NCBI GenBank assembly: GCA_029009115.1
Contig: JAQXJU010000064.1
Coordinates: 1-64,000 of the forward strand
Length of the DNA: 64,000 bases
Direction: 5' to 3'
From: Bacteroidales bacterium
GTDB taxonomy: Bacteria > Bacteroidota > Bacteroidia > Bacteroidales > UBA932
Below, piece after piece: positions 16,044-24,828 of the stretch. Both the position numbers and the translations under genes were made by a program. The notes under the pieces were generated by a model. It was given only the letters and a program-made list of their open reading frames with translations, had not been told where the DNA came from and did no database searches. The first letter of the stretch is position 1; the number at the start of each line of letters is the position of its first letter.

Positions 16044-17059
16044 TAAAGATAATTGTAGATTGTTTTGGAGGAGACCACTGCCCCCAGGCCCCTGTAGAAG
16101 GGGCAGTCAAGGCTCTGGCCTCCTTTCCTGACCTTTATGTAATCCTTACCGGAGATGAAGAGATACTCCGCGGCGAACTTCAGGGCAAGAGCTATGACAG
16201 CTCACGCCTCGAGATAGTCCACGCCCCCCAGGTCATCTCCTGCAACGAAAAGCCCACTGACGTGATTCGGCTCAAGAGGAACTCCTCAATGATGAAGGCA
16301 ATTATGATGCTCAGGGACAGTGACGATATTGCAGGAATGGTTTCGGTTGGTTCCACCGGAGCCCTGGTAACTGGAGCCCTGGTGCGGATAGGGCGCATCA
16401 GGGGAGTCATTCGTCCTGCCTTCTGCCCTCTTCTTCCCACAGTGAAAGGAGGAATCGTAGGAGTATGCGACAGCGGAGCCAATGTGGATGTAACAGCCGC
16501 TCACCTGAGGCAGTTTGCCATTATGGGCAGCCTGTATATGGAAAATGTATATGGCATCGAAAAGCCCAGGGTAGCCCTTCTGAACGTCGGGGTAGAACCT
16601 GAGAAGGGAGACGAAATCAGGCGCGAGGCCTACTCTCTGCTGAAGGACACCGACTGCGTGAGTTTCGTAGGTAATATGGAAAGCCGCGACCTTCTGGCCG
16701 GCAATTATGACCTTGTAGTATGCGACGGTTTTTCGGGGAATGTGCTCGTAAAAACTACCGAAGGAACTGCAATTGAACTGCTGAAAAAAGTAAAAAAAGA
16801 TATTTTTTCACGCATTTTATATAAATTTGGGGCGCTGTTCCTGCTTAAGATGTTCAAAGAAGAAAAGGAGTTCTTTGATTATCAGAACTATGGAGGCAGT
16901 GTCCTGCTCGGGACCTCTAAGGTTGTCGTAAAGGGGCACGGTTCGTCAAAGGCCAGGGCCATTGAAAAGTGCATCGAGCAGGCTTACCGAATGGAAACCA
17001 GCGGGCTATCCTCGAAAATCGAGGAGCAGATAGCCCGTTACGAACACTTTGAGGAATAA
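16040..17059 (+). CDS. plsX: phosphate acyltransferase PlsX
   Basis: The product is 339 aa from the ATG at 16040, which overlaps the previous TGA; the ORF-track start at 15980 lies inside the preceding gene. The N-terminus reads VDCFGGDHCPQAP where most PlsX have VDxMGGDxxP, and other family blocks are present: VSVGSTGALV, RPAFCPLLPT, LLNVG, and VCDGFSGNVLVKTTEG. PlsX interconverts acyl-ACP and acyl-phosphate at the membrane. Most Bacteroidales carry plsX with rpmF and fabH, so this copy next to fakAB and acp may be additional. Confidence 0.9.
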   Translation: MIKIIVDCFGGDHCPQAPVEGAVKALASFPDLYVILTGDEEILRGELQGKSYDSSRLEIVHAPQVISCNEKPTDVIRLKRNSSMMKAIMMLRDSDDIAGMVSVGSTGALVTGALVRIGRIRGVIRPAFCPLLPTVKGGIVGVCDSGANVDVTAAHLRQFAIMGSLYMENVYGIEKPRVALLNVGVEPEKGDEIRREAYSLLKDTDCVSFVGNMESRDLLAGNYDLVVCDGFSGNVLVKTTEGTAIELLKKVKKDIFSRILYKFGALFLLKMFKEEKEFFDYQNYGGSVLLGTSKVVVKGHGSSKARAIEKCIEQAYRMETSGLSSKIEEQIARYEHFEE

Positions 17060-17072
17060 AACCTAAATTGCT

Positions 17073-17297
17073 ATGTTTGACAAAGTCAAAGAGATTCTTG
17101 CGAAGCAGCTTCGCATAGACCCCGAACTCATCCGTCTGGAGTCGCATATCATCAAGGATCTGGGTGCAGATTCGCTCGACATCCTTCAGCTCCTGATGAA
17201 GATTGAGGATATGTACGGAATCGTCATTCCCGACGAGGAACTTGCCGACTTCGATACTGTCGGGGACGTGGTTAATTTCCTTGACGCTCACAAATAG
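17073..17297 (+). CDS. acyl carrier protein
   Basis: The product is 74 aa. The phosphopantetheine attachment motif is DLGADSLD with Ser at about residue 36, and the acidic helix II and the surrounding helices fit an AcpP-type carrier. It sits 13 bp after plsX, so it probably serves the PlsX/FakAB system. I leave the symbol blank because a housekeeping acpP may exist elsewhere in the genome. Confidence 0.93.
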   Translation: MFDKVKEILAKQLRIDPELIRLESHIIKDLGADSLDILQLLMKIEDMYGIVIPDEELADFDTVGDVVNFLDAHK

Positions 17298-17318
17298 CAT
17301 TTCTGACAGCGGCGCGAT

Positions 17319-17762
17319 ATGGAGTCCCTGCAACAATTAGGATTACTGGGCCTGTTCATAGGGACTTTTCTAGCAGCCACATTCATTCCTTTCAGTTCGG
17401 ATGCCCTGTTTGTGGGCATTCTTGCTGCGACGAAGGATCCTCTCGGCTGTCTTGTCGTAGGTACTCTTGGCAACTGGCTGGGAGGAATCACTTCGTATCT
17501 GCTCGGAAGGCTGGCTAAATGGGAATGGGTGGAGAAGGCCTTCAGAATCAAGCCCGAAACCCTCGAAAAGCAGAAAGAGAGAATCGACAAATACGGAATA
17601 TGGATGGCCCTGCTGAGCTGGATTCCCGGCATTGGAGACGTAATCACCATTGCCCTTGGCTTTTACAAGACCCCCTGGGTGGGGACCTTCATTCTGCTTC
17701 TGGTGGGCAAAGCGGCAAGATTTGCGGTTTGGATGTATTTGTTCAGCGGGATATTTGCGTAA
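17319..17762 (+). CDS. YqaA-type (VTT/DedA-like) membrane protein
   Basis: The product is 147 aa with about four hydrophobic segments. It shows the short DedA-like pattern: an early re-entrant FIPFSSDAL segment, GTLGNWLGGITSYLLGR, and the later SWIPGIGDVITIALGF with the conserved PxxGD. YqaA-type proteins are shorter relatives of DedA family flippases that move lipid carriers. It follows the acp gene by 21 bp, consistent with a membrane-lipid theme, but transport activity is inference. Confidence 0.85.
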   Translation: MESLQQLGLLGLFIGTFLAATFIPFSSDALFVGILAATKDPLGCLVVGTLGNWLGGITSYLLGRLAKWEWVEKAFRIKPETLEKQKERIDKYGIWMALLSWIPGIGDVITIALGFYKTPWVGTFILLLVGKAARFAVWMYLFSGIFA

Positions 17763-17788
17763 TCGGCGAATTGTGACTAAATTCGTAT

Positions 17789-17806
17789 CCCGTTATGAAA
17801 AACGGG
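17789..17806 (+). promoter_or_regulatory. hairpin enclosing the DUF1846 start codon
   Basis: CCCGTT and AACGGG form a perfect 6-bp inverted repeat, and the six-base loop between them begins with the ATG of the DUF1846 gene. In RNA this would place the start codon in a hairpin loop. Confidence 0.5.
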
Positions 17807-19255
17807 TTCGACAACGAGAAATATCTCAAGATCCAGACCGAACGGATCAGAGAGCGTATCGCTCAGTTCGGTGACAAACTCTATCTTGAATTCGGAGGGA
17901 AGCTTTTCGACGACAATCACGCCAGCCGCGTGCTTCCTGGCTTTGCCCCTGATGCAAAGCTGAAAATGCTCAGCCAGATGGCTGATTCTGCCGAGATTGT
18001 CATCGTAATCAGCGCCGTTGACATCGAGAAGAACAAGGTCCGCAGCGACCTCGGAATTACATATGATATGGACGTGCTCAGACTGCGCGAGGTTTTTACC
18101 TCACGCGGTTTTCTTGTAAATTCAGTAGTCATCACACACTACAACGGGCAGTCAAGCGCCGACAGCTACCGCAAGAAACTGCGCAGGATGGGCATCAAGG
18201 TCTATTACCATCATACCATCGAAGGTTACCCTAACAACGTTGCACTGATTGACTCCGAAGAAGGATTCGGAAAGAACGACTACGTAGAGACAAGCAGGCC
18301 GCTGGTCGTTGTAACTGCTCCCGGACCGGGAAGCGGAAAGATGGCGGTATGCCTGAGCCAGCTGTATCAGGAGCACAAGCGCGGAATCAAGGCCGGATAT
18401 GCCAAGTTCGAGACCTTCCCCATCTGGAACCTTCCGCTCAAGCACCCTCTGAATCTGGCCTACGAGGCTGCCACGGCAGACCTCAACGACATCAATATGA
18501 TTGACCCCTTCCATCTCGAAGCCTACGGCCAGACTGCTGTCAACTACAACCGCGACATCGAGATATTCCCCGTTCTGAACAGTCTGTTCGAAGGAATCTA
18601 CGGCGAGAACCCCTACAAGTCGCCCACCGATATGGGGGTCAATATGATAGGCTACTGTATGAGCGACGAACAGCTGTGCTGCAAGGCCGCCTGCGACGAA
18701 ATCATAAGACGCTATTTCGGAGCCTTGTGCAAACTGGCCTCGGGTGACTTGAACGAGGCTGAGGTCAACAAGATTTCGCTTGTGATGAAACAGGCCAGGA
18801 TAAGTGTAGAGGACAGGAAGTGCGTTGTTGCCGCAAGGCAAAGGCAGGCCCATACGGGAACTCACGCCTCAGCTATCGAACTTGAGGACGGGACCCTTAT
18901 CAGTGCCCAGACCTCTGACCTTCTAGGCCCCAGCGCAGCCCTTCTGCTGAATGCCACCAAGCACCTGGCCGGAATCCCTCATCAGGAGAAACTCATACCA
19001 CAGTGGCTCATTGAGCCCATACAGAAGACCAAGGTAGATTATCTGCACGGCCACAACCCCAGGCTTCATACCGACGAGGTGCTGGTCGCTTTGTCGGTGC
19101 TCAGCCCTACCGACGAAAACTGCCGCAAGGCACTCAACCAGTTGCCAAGGCTGAAGGGATGTCAGGTACACAGCACGGTAATGCTGAGCGAGGTAGATAC
19201 CAAGACATTCAAAAAACTGGGGATCGACCTTACTTGCGACCCCCAGTTGAAATAG
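17795..19255 (+). CDS. DUF1846 family protein
   Basis: The product is 486 aa, close to the family's usual 490-500. It begins NGFDNEKYLKIQTERIRERI and includes GKLFDDNHASRVLPGFAPDAK, quoted in shorter form here, features that I associate with DUF1846. A GPGSGKMAVCLSQLY segment near residue 173 resembles a nucleotide-binding loop. The family is conserved and structurally solved, but I know of no assigned reaction. It ends the plus-strand run, and its stop is only 4 bp from the convergent dipeptidase stop. Confidence 0.88.
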   Translation: MKNGFDNEKYLKIQTERIRERIAQFGDKLYLEFGGKLFDDNHASRVLPGFAPDAKLKMLSQMADSAEIVIVISAVDIEKNKVRSDLGITYDMDVLRLREVFTSRGFLVNSVVITHYNGQSSADSYRKKLRRMGIKVYYHHTIEGYPNNVALIDSEEGFGKNDYVETSRPLVVVTAPGPGSGKMAVCLSQLYQEHKRGIKAGYAKFETFPIWNLPLKHPLNLAYEAATADLNDINMIDPFHLEAYGQTAVNYNRDIEIFPVLNSLFEGIYGENPYKSPTDMGVNMIGYCMSDEQLCCKAACDEIIRRYFGALCKLASGDLNEAEVNKISLVMKQARISVEDRKCVVAARQRQAHTGTHASAIELEDGTLISAQTSDLLGPSAALLLNATKHLAGIPHQEKLIPQWLIEPIQKTKVDYLHGHNPRLHTDEVLVALSVLSPTDENCRKALNQLPRLKGCQVHSTVMLSEVDTKTFKKLGIDLTCDPQLK

Positions 19256-19259
19256 ATTC

Positions 19260-20606
19260 TCAATAATAACGGTAGAACAGCGCTATCGCCTCCATTCCCC
19301 GGAAGAACTGACTCAGCAGGTAACTCTCGTTCGGGGAATGTATCGTATCCCTCTCGAGGCCGAAGCCCATCAGCAGGGGATCGATGCCGAGAATCTTCTG
19401 GAACTCGGCCAGAACTGCTATGCTGCCGCCTCCCCTGCTCGGGACGGGCTCTATCCCATATACTTCGCCCATTGCCATGGATGCGGCCTTATAGGCATCT
19501 GAACTAATGGGAATGAGGAAGCCGTCGCCGCCCTCGCAGGGTGTTACCTCGACCTTTACACAGTCGGGAGCGATAGACTTGAAATGTTCGGCAAAGAGTC
19601 TTGTAATCTCAGAGCTCTTCTGGTCCGGAACAAGCCTCATCGAAATCTTGGCGTGAGCCTCAGAAGGGAGAACGGTCTTGGCACCCTGGCCCGTATAACC
19701 GCCCCAGATTCCGCAGACATCCAGGCAGGGGCGAATTCCCGTCCTTTCAAGAGTAGTGTAGCCTTTCTCTCCACGCAAGTCTTTGACATCAAGGAATTCC
19801 TTATACTCCTCAAGGTCAAATGGGGCTCGGGCGAGCTGGGCACGGTCGTCGGCGGACAGTTCCACAACCTTGTCGTAAAAGCCGGGTACTGTCACCCTTC
19901 CGTCGGCATCGATGAGCGAGGCTATCATCTCGCAGAGCACATTAATGGGATTGGCTACTGCACCTCCGTAATGCCCGGAATGAAGGTCCTTGTTTGGCCC
20001 CTTAACGCAGACTTCGAGGTAGCTCAGTCCCCTCATTCCGCAGTTGATAGAAGGAACCTTGTCAGAAATCATTGTGGTATCGGAGACAAGCACCACATCG
20101 GCAGCAAGCATTTCGCGGTGCTCTCTTACCCATTCGGGAAGCGACGGGCTGCCGATTTCTTCCTCACCCTCAAAGATGAACTTAACGTTGTGCTTTAGCG
20201 CAGACGTGCGGGTCAGGAACTCAAAGGCCTTTATGTGCATAAAGAGTTGTCCCTTGTCGTCGTTGGCTCCGCGTCCCCAGATGGCTCCGTCGTGAATTTC
20301 GGGCTCGAAAGGGTCGGAATTCCACTTCTCAAGGGGTTCGGGCGGCTGCACATCGTAATGGCCATAGACCAGCACGGTCTTCAGGGAAGGGTCAATTATC
20401 TTCTCGCCATAAACTACTGGATTACCGGCAGTGGGATAAAGATCAGCCTTATCGGCCCCTGCTTCAAGGAGCAACTGGCAGAGTCGCTTGGCGCAACGGA
20501 CCATATCGTCCTTGTGCTCGGGTCTGGCACTAATGGAGGGGATGCGAAGAATCGAGAACAGTTCCTCGAAGAAACGCTCCTTGTTACTCTCGATATATGC
20601 TTTCAT
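19260..20606 (-). CDS. M20 family dipeptidase
   Basis: The product is 448 aa. Metal-site motifs of M20 metallopeptidases are all visible: YGHYDVQP, GRGANDDKG, FEGEEEIGS, and a late HSPNE segment. The domain order (catalytic part, inserted dimerisation domain with DLHSGHYGG, catalytic part) and the length match the M20A/F dipeptidase group. It is probably cytoplasmic since no signal peptide is present. It is the last gene of the minus-strand run and starts 7 bp after kbl. Confidence 0.92.
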   Translation of the reverse strand: MKAYIESNKERFFEELFSILRIPSISARPEHKDDMVRCAKRLCQLLLEAGADKADLYPTAGNPVVYGEKIIDPSLKTVLVYGHYDVQPPEPLEKWNSDPFEPEIHDGAIWGRGANDDKGQLFMHIKAFEFLTRTSALKHNVKFIFEGEEEIGSPSLPEWVREHREMLAADVVLVSDTTMISDKVPSINCGMRGLSYLEVCVKGPNKDLHSGHYGGAVANPINVLCEMIASLIDADGRVTVPGFYDKVVELSADDRAQLARAPFDLEEYKEFLDVKDLRGEKGYTTLERTGIRPCLDVCGIWGGYTGQGAKTVLPSEAHAKISMRLVPDQKSSEITRLFAEHFKSIAPDCVKVEVTPCEGGDGFLIPISSDAYKAASMAMGEVYGIEPVPSRGGGSIAVLAEFQKILGIDPLLMGFGLERDTIHSPNESYLLSQFFRGMEAIALFYRYY

Positions 20607-20613
20607 AGTGTGC

Positions 20614-21804
20614 TCACTTTATCACTTCGAGTTTGCGTCCGACCTTGATGAAGGCATCTATGGCCTTGTCGAGATGCTCCCTGCGATGAGCTGCCGACAG
20701 CTGAACCCTGATTCGGGCCTGTCCCTTAGGAACTACAGGATAGTAGAAACCAGTTACGAAAATGCCTTCCGAGGCCATCTCGGCAGCAAACTTCTGCGAG
20801 AGAGGGGCATCATAGAGCATCACGGCGCAGATTGCTGACTGTGTGGGCTTGATGTCGAAACCGGCCGCAATCATTTTGTCGCGGAAATAACTGACATTCT
20901 CCATCAGACGGTCGTGAAGAGTGTTGCTTTCGGACAGGATGCGGAAGGTCTCAACTCCTGCAGCGGCTATCATAGGAGGTATGGAGTTCGAGAAGAGATA
21001 GGGTCTGGAGCGCTGGCGCAGCATAGCTATGATTTCCTTTCGCCCTGTGGTGAATCCGCCCACGGCACCACCGAAAGCTTTTCCGAGGGTTCCCGTGTGA
21101 ATGTCTATGCGTCCGTAACATCCGAACTGTTCGGCCACTCCCCTTCCTGTGGGGCCAACCACTCCGGCGGAATGGCTCTCGTCAACCATTACGAGGGCGT
21201 TATACTTCTCGGCCAGGTCGCAAATCTTGTCCATAGGAGCAACATTACCATCCATCGAGAAGACACCGTCGGTGACGATGATACGGAAGCGCTGGGCCTG
21301 GGCTTCCTTGAGACAACGCTCGAGGTCTTCCATATCGGCATTGGCATAGCGGTAGCGCACTGCCTTGCAGAGACGGACTCCGTCGATTATGGATGCGTGG
21401 TTCAGGGCATCGGAGATGATGGCATCCTCAGCTCCGAGCAGGGGTTCGAACACTCCCCCGTTTGCATCGAAACACGATGCATAGAGTATTGTATCCTCGG
21501 TATGGAAGAAATCTGCAACGGCCTTCTCCAGAGCGATGTGAAGGTCCTGCTGGCCGCAGATGAAGCGTACCGAGGACATACCGTATCCCCTGTCATCCAT
21601 TGCAGCCTTGGCTGCGGCTATGAGCGAGGGATTGTCGGCAAGACCGAGGTAGTTGTTGGCACAGAAGTTCAGCGCAACGCTGCCGTCGGCGAGGGTGATT
21701 TCCGACGACTGAGGAGAGCAGATGACCCTCTCGCGCTTGTACAGGCCCGCCTCTTCGATTTCTTTGAGCGAAGCGGCCAGATAGTCTTTGAATTCTCCGT
21801 ACAT
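20614..21804 (-). CDS. kbl: glycine C-acetyltransferase (2-amino-3-ketobutyrate CoA ligase)
   Basis: The product is 396 aa. It is a pyridoxal-phosphate alpha-oxoamine synthase with VALNFCANNYLGLADN, the DEySHSAG-like VDESHSAGVVG, and the PLP lysine in TLGKAFGGAVGG. These match Kbl, and the adjacent upstream gene is threonine dehydrogenase, one base away. Together they convert threonine to glycine and acetyl-CoA. Confidence 0.93.
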   Translation of the reverse strand: MYGEFKDYLAASLKEIEEAGLYKRERVICSPQSSEITLADGSVALNFCANNYLGLADNPSLIAAAKAAMDDRGYGMSSVRFICGQQDLHIALEKAVADFFHTEDTILYASCFDANGGVFEPLLGAEDAIISDALNHASIIDGVRLCKAVRYRYANADMEDLERCLKEAQAQRFRIIVTDGVFSMDGNVAPMDKICDLAEKYNALVMVDESHSAGVVGPTGRGVAEQFGCYGRIDIHTGTLGKAFGGAVGGFTTGRKEIIAMLRQRSRPYLFSNSIPPMIAAAGVETFRILSESNTLHDRLMENVSYFRDKMIAAGFDIKPTQSAICAVMLYDAPLSQKFAAEMASEGIFVTGFYYPVVPKGQARIRVQLSAAHRREHLDKAIDAFIKVGRKLEVIK

Positions 21805-21805
21805 A

Positions 21806-22759
21806 TTACTGCAGTTTTGTTCTGAGATGTTCGAGCATGTCTCGGGTCATGGAATCGAGATCGAACGAAGGAGACCAGCCCCATTCCTTGCGGGCACAGG
21901 TGTCATCCATCCTGTCAGGCCATGAGTCGGCAATGTGCTGGCGAATCGGGTCAACCTCGTAACGCATCTTGAAATCGGGGATGTACTTGCGTATCGAGGC
22001 TGCGATTTCTTCAGGTTCGAGGCTCATCGAAGCGATGTTGAAGGCATTGCGGTGCTTCAGATAACGAGGCTTGGCCCTCATTATGTCAACTGCGGCCTTC
22101 AGAGCATCGGGCATATACATCATATCCATATAGGTTCCGGGAGCAATGGGGCAGATGAATTCCTCGCCCTTGACCGCAGCATAGTAGATTTCAACTGCGT
22201 AGTCGGTGGTTCCGCCTCCCGGCAGGGTTGTATATGAGATGAGTCCGGGGAAGCGCACTGAGCGGGTATCAACTCCGAAACGGTGGAAATAGTAATCGCT
22301 CAGCAGTTCAGTTGCGACCTTGGTAACCCCGTACATAGTTGTAGGACGCTGAATGGTGTCCTGAGGTGTGTCTTCGCGGGGCGTGCTCGGGCCGAAGGAA
22401 CCTATCGAACTGGGAGTGAACACGGCGCAGCGCTTTTCCCGTGCAATTTCGAGGATATTGATAAGACCGTTCATCTGGATGTCCCAGGCCTTCAGCGGAA
22501 GCCTTTCGGCAGTAGCTGAAAGAAGGGCAGCCAGATTGTAGATGGTGTCGATGTCATACTTATCCACTATGTCGGCTATCTGCTTGGCATTGCAGACATT
22601 GGCCTCTTCGGCTGGTCCGCTCGAGAGCAGTACTCCCTTGGGTTCTGCCCCAGGGATGTAACCGGCAACGGTGGTCCCTCCGGGCAGGTCGCGGCGGAGT
22701 TTCATAGTGAGTTCGGATCCGATCTGACCTGTGGACCCGATTACAAGAATGTTTTTCAT
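21806..22759 (-). CDS. L-threonine 3-dehydrogenase, SDR (epimerase-like) type
   Basis: The product is 317 aa. It has the Rossmann [10 protein letters not shown] motif at the N-terminus, the catalytic Ser in [10 protein letters not shown] and the YxxxK in [10 protein letters not shown], plus SVRFPGLIS, all typical of the short-chain threonine dehydrogenases found with Kbl. It oxidises threonine to 2-amino-3-ketobutyrate with NAD. It overlaps clpX by 4 bp. Confidence 0.92.
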   Translation of the reverse strand: MKNILVIGSTGQIGSELTMKLRRDLPGGTTVAGYIPGAEPKGVLLSSGPAEEANVCNAKQIADIVDKYDIDTIYNLAALLSATAERLPLKAWDIQMNGLINILEIAREKRCAVFTPSSIGSFGPSTPREDTPQDTIQRPTTMYGVTKVATELLSDYYFHRFGVDTRSVRFPGLISYTTLPGGGTTDYAVEIYYAAVKGEEFICPIAPGTYMDMMYMPDALKAAVDIMRAKPRYLKHRNAFNIASMSLEPEEIAASIRKYIPDFKMRYEVDPIRQHIADSWPDRMDDTCARKEWGWSPSFDLDSMTRDMLEHLRTKLQ

Positions 22760-23802
22760 TTCAGTCTTGCTTTTGCATATTGAAGATCGACGCGGAATAC
22801 TTTCATCCCTGAAGAAGGGGCTTCGTACATCGCATCGGTAAAGATCTGTTCGCAGATGGCCCTCAGGCCCCTGGCGCCCAGTTTGCGTTCCATTGCCGTA
22901 GATACTATCAGGTCAAGCACCCGGGGAGATATTTCGAGTTTGACTCCGTCAAGTTCGAAGAGCCTGCGGTACTGCTTGATAATGGCATTCTTAGGCTTGG
23001 TCAGTATGCGTTTGAGCGCATCTGCATCAAGCTGGTCCAGATACGTGATGACAGGCAGACGGCCGATTATCTCGGGTATGAGACCGTACGAGCGAAGATC
23101 CTGGGGTTCGACATACTGAAGGAGATTATCCTTGTCGATTCTTTGCGAAGTACCTGCGTCAAAGCCCATTACCTGGGTATTGAGACGGCGGGCAATGTGT
23201 CGCTCTATGCCCTCGAAGGCACCTCCGCAAATAAAGAGGATGTTCTGGGTATTGATATGGATGAATTCCTGGTCGGGGTGTTTGCGTCCGCCCTGTGGAG
23301 GGACATTCACAACCGTCCCCTCGAGCAGTTTGAGCATAGCCTGCTGAACACCCTCGCCAGATACGTCCCTGGTAATGGAAGGATTGTCGCTCTTGCGCGA
23401 AATCTTGTCTATCTCGTCTATGAAGACAATGCCCAGTTCCGCACGGGACGGGTCGTAGTCCGCCTCCTGAAGCAGGCGGGAAAGGATGCTCTCGACATCC
23501 TCTCCCACATATCCGGCTTCAGTAAGAACGGTTGCATCGACTATCGTGAAGGGCACATAGAGCATCTTCGCAATAGTCTTGGCAAGGAGTGTCTTCCCAG
23601 TTCCCGTGGGACCGAGCAGAAGAATGTTCGACTTTTCCAGTTCAACCTCATCCTTCCCGTCTGCATCCAGAACATTGTGCAGAATACGCTTGTAGTGGTT
23701 GTACACCGAGACGGAAAGAATCTTCTTTGCGCGGTCCTGGCCAATCACATACTGGTCGAGATAGGCCTTGATCTCCTTCGGGGTGGGAATAGTCATCTCC
23801 AT
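22756..23802 (-). CDS. clpX: ClpX-type AAA+ unfoldase lacking the N-terminal zinc domain
   Basis: The product is 348 aa, against about 410-420 for a normal ClpX. It starts [21 protein letters not shown], shown in part, at the beginning of the AAA+ module. Walker A is GPTGTGKT (about 64-71), pore loop GYVGED (97-102), Walker B IVFIDE (125-130), and the RKH loop is present. The ClpP-contacting loop position reads VMGF. The zinc-binding domain (Cys4, about 60 residues) that recruits adaptors is absent and cannot be hidden upstream, because the trigger factor stop lies 3 bp before the start. No clpP lies nearby. Confidence 0.9.
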   Translation of the reverse strand: MEMTIPTPKEIKAYLDQYVIGQDRAKKILSVSVYNHYKRILHNVLDADGKDEVELEKSNILLLGPTGTGKTLLAKTIAKMLYVPFTIVDATVLTEAGYVGEDVESILSRLLQEADYDPSRAELGIVFIDEIDKISRKSDNPSITRDVSGEGVQQAMLKLLEGTVVNVPPQGGRKHPDQEFIHINTQNILFICGGAFEGIERHIARRLNTQVMGFDAGTSQRIDKDNLLQYVEPQDLRSYGLIPEIIGRLPVITYLDQLDADALKRILTKPKNAIIKQYRRLFELDGVKLEISPRVLDLIVSTAMERKLGARGLRAICEQIFTDAMYEAPSSGMKVFRVDLQYAKARLK

Positions 23803-23805
23803 ACC

Positions 23806-24810
23806 TTACTTGAGTTCGTAGAATTTTTCGGAAGAAATCTTCTTGCCCTTGAATGTAGCTGTCTCTTTGATCTTGCTGATGACCTTCTCGTCTTCGACGG
23901 TCTCGGCAATACGGTCGATCTGACGTGAATCGTTCATCAGATGGTCAACTGCATCATTGAGTACCTCGTCGGGGACATTGGTCATACCGTACATGGCGTA
24001 CTGGTAGAGAACCTGGGAACGGGCGGCCTGCTTGATGTCGTCAATCTCGATCTTGAACTCGTATTTCTTCATCATCGAATTGCGTACGAGCTGCCACTTG
24101 AAGTCTTCAAGGAAGGCAGGGAACTCCTTCTCAACCTCTTCCTCGGTAACTTTGCCCTCATTGGAGGCAAGAAGCCATCTCTTCATAAACTCCTCGGGGA
24201 GCTCGATTCCGGCCTTCTGGATGTAGAAGCTGCGGATATCCTTGTTGAGGCGCCACTCAGACTGCTGGCGGTAGTTCTCCTTGAGACGGTCGGCGATTTC
24301 CTTGTCGATGTCCTCGTCGGTCTTGGGCTCGGCATCGGCTTCCTTGTGCTCTTCGTAGTATTTCTTGAGGTTCTCCTTCATACCCTCCTTCTCCTTGGCG
24401 GTAGCGGTGATGTCGTAGCGGAGGATGGTGTCTTCCTTTACGGTTTCGACCTCTACCTCGGGATAGTATGCCAGGTCAAATACAAAGGTGAAGGAGTTGC
24501 CTTTCTTCCATTCAATCTCGGGCTGGTTCTTGCTAGAAAGGGGCTCGCCGAGAATGTGAAGGCCGTTCTCCTTGACATATCCGTCAAGTCCCTTGCCTAT
24601 GACCTGGTTGACAGCCTCGACCAGAATCTGGTCGCCATAGACCTTCTCTATCAATGAGGCGGGAACCATTCCCTTGCGGAAACCTTTGAATTCGGCATTG
24701 CGTCTCACCTCTGCGGTCTTCTTACGCACGTTTTCGGAATAATCTTCGGGGGTGATGTCAAGCACAAGCTCGAATGTCAGCTTGTCAATCTCGTTTTTTG
24801 TTACGTTCAT
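23806..24810 (-). CDS. tig: trigger factor, short form without PPIase domain
   Basis: The product is 334 aa, about 100 shorter than typical trigger factor. The N-terminal ribosome-binding domain carries the signature GFRKGMVP at residues 43-50. After about residue 135 the sequence passes directly into the helical C-terminal chaperone domain (IELPEEFMKRWL and following), so the FKBP-type PPIase domain is missing. It is followed by clpX 3 bp later, the classic tig-clp order but without clpP. Confidence 0.88.
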   Translation of the reverse strand: MNVTKNEIDKLTFELVLDITPEDYSENVRKKTAEVRRNAEFKGFRKGMVPASLIEKVYGDQILVEAVNQVIGKGLDGYVKENGLHILGEPLSSKNQPEIEWKKGNSFTFVFDLAYYPEVEVETVKEDTILRYDITATAKEKEGMKENLKKYYEEHKEADAEPKTDEDIDKEIADRLKENYRQQSEWRLNKDIRSFYIQKAGIELPEEFMKRWLLASNEGKVTEEEVEKEFPAFLEDFKWQLVRNSMMKKYEFKIEIDDIKQAARSQVLYQYAMYGMTNVPDEVLNDAVDHLMNDSRQIDRIAETVEDEKVISKIKETATFKGKKISSEKFYELK

Positions 24811-24828
24811 AATTGTTTTTGGATAATA

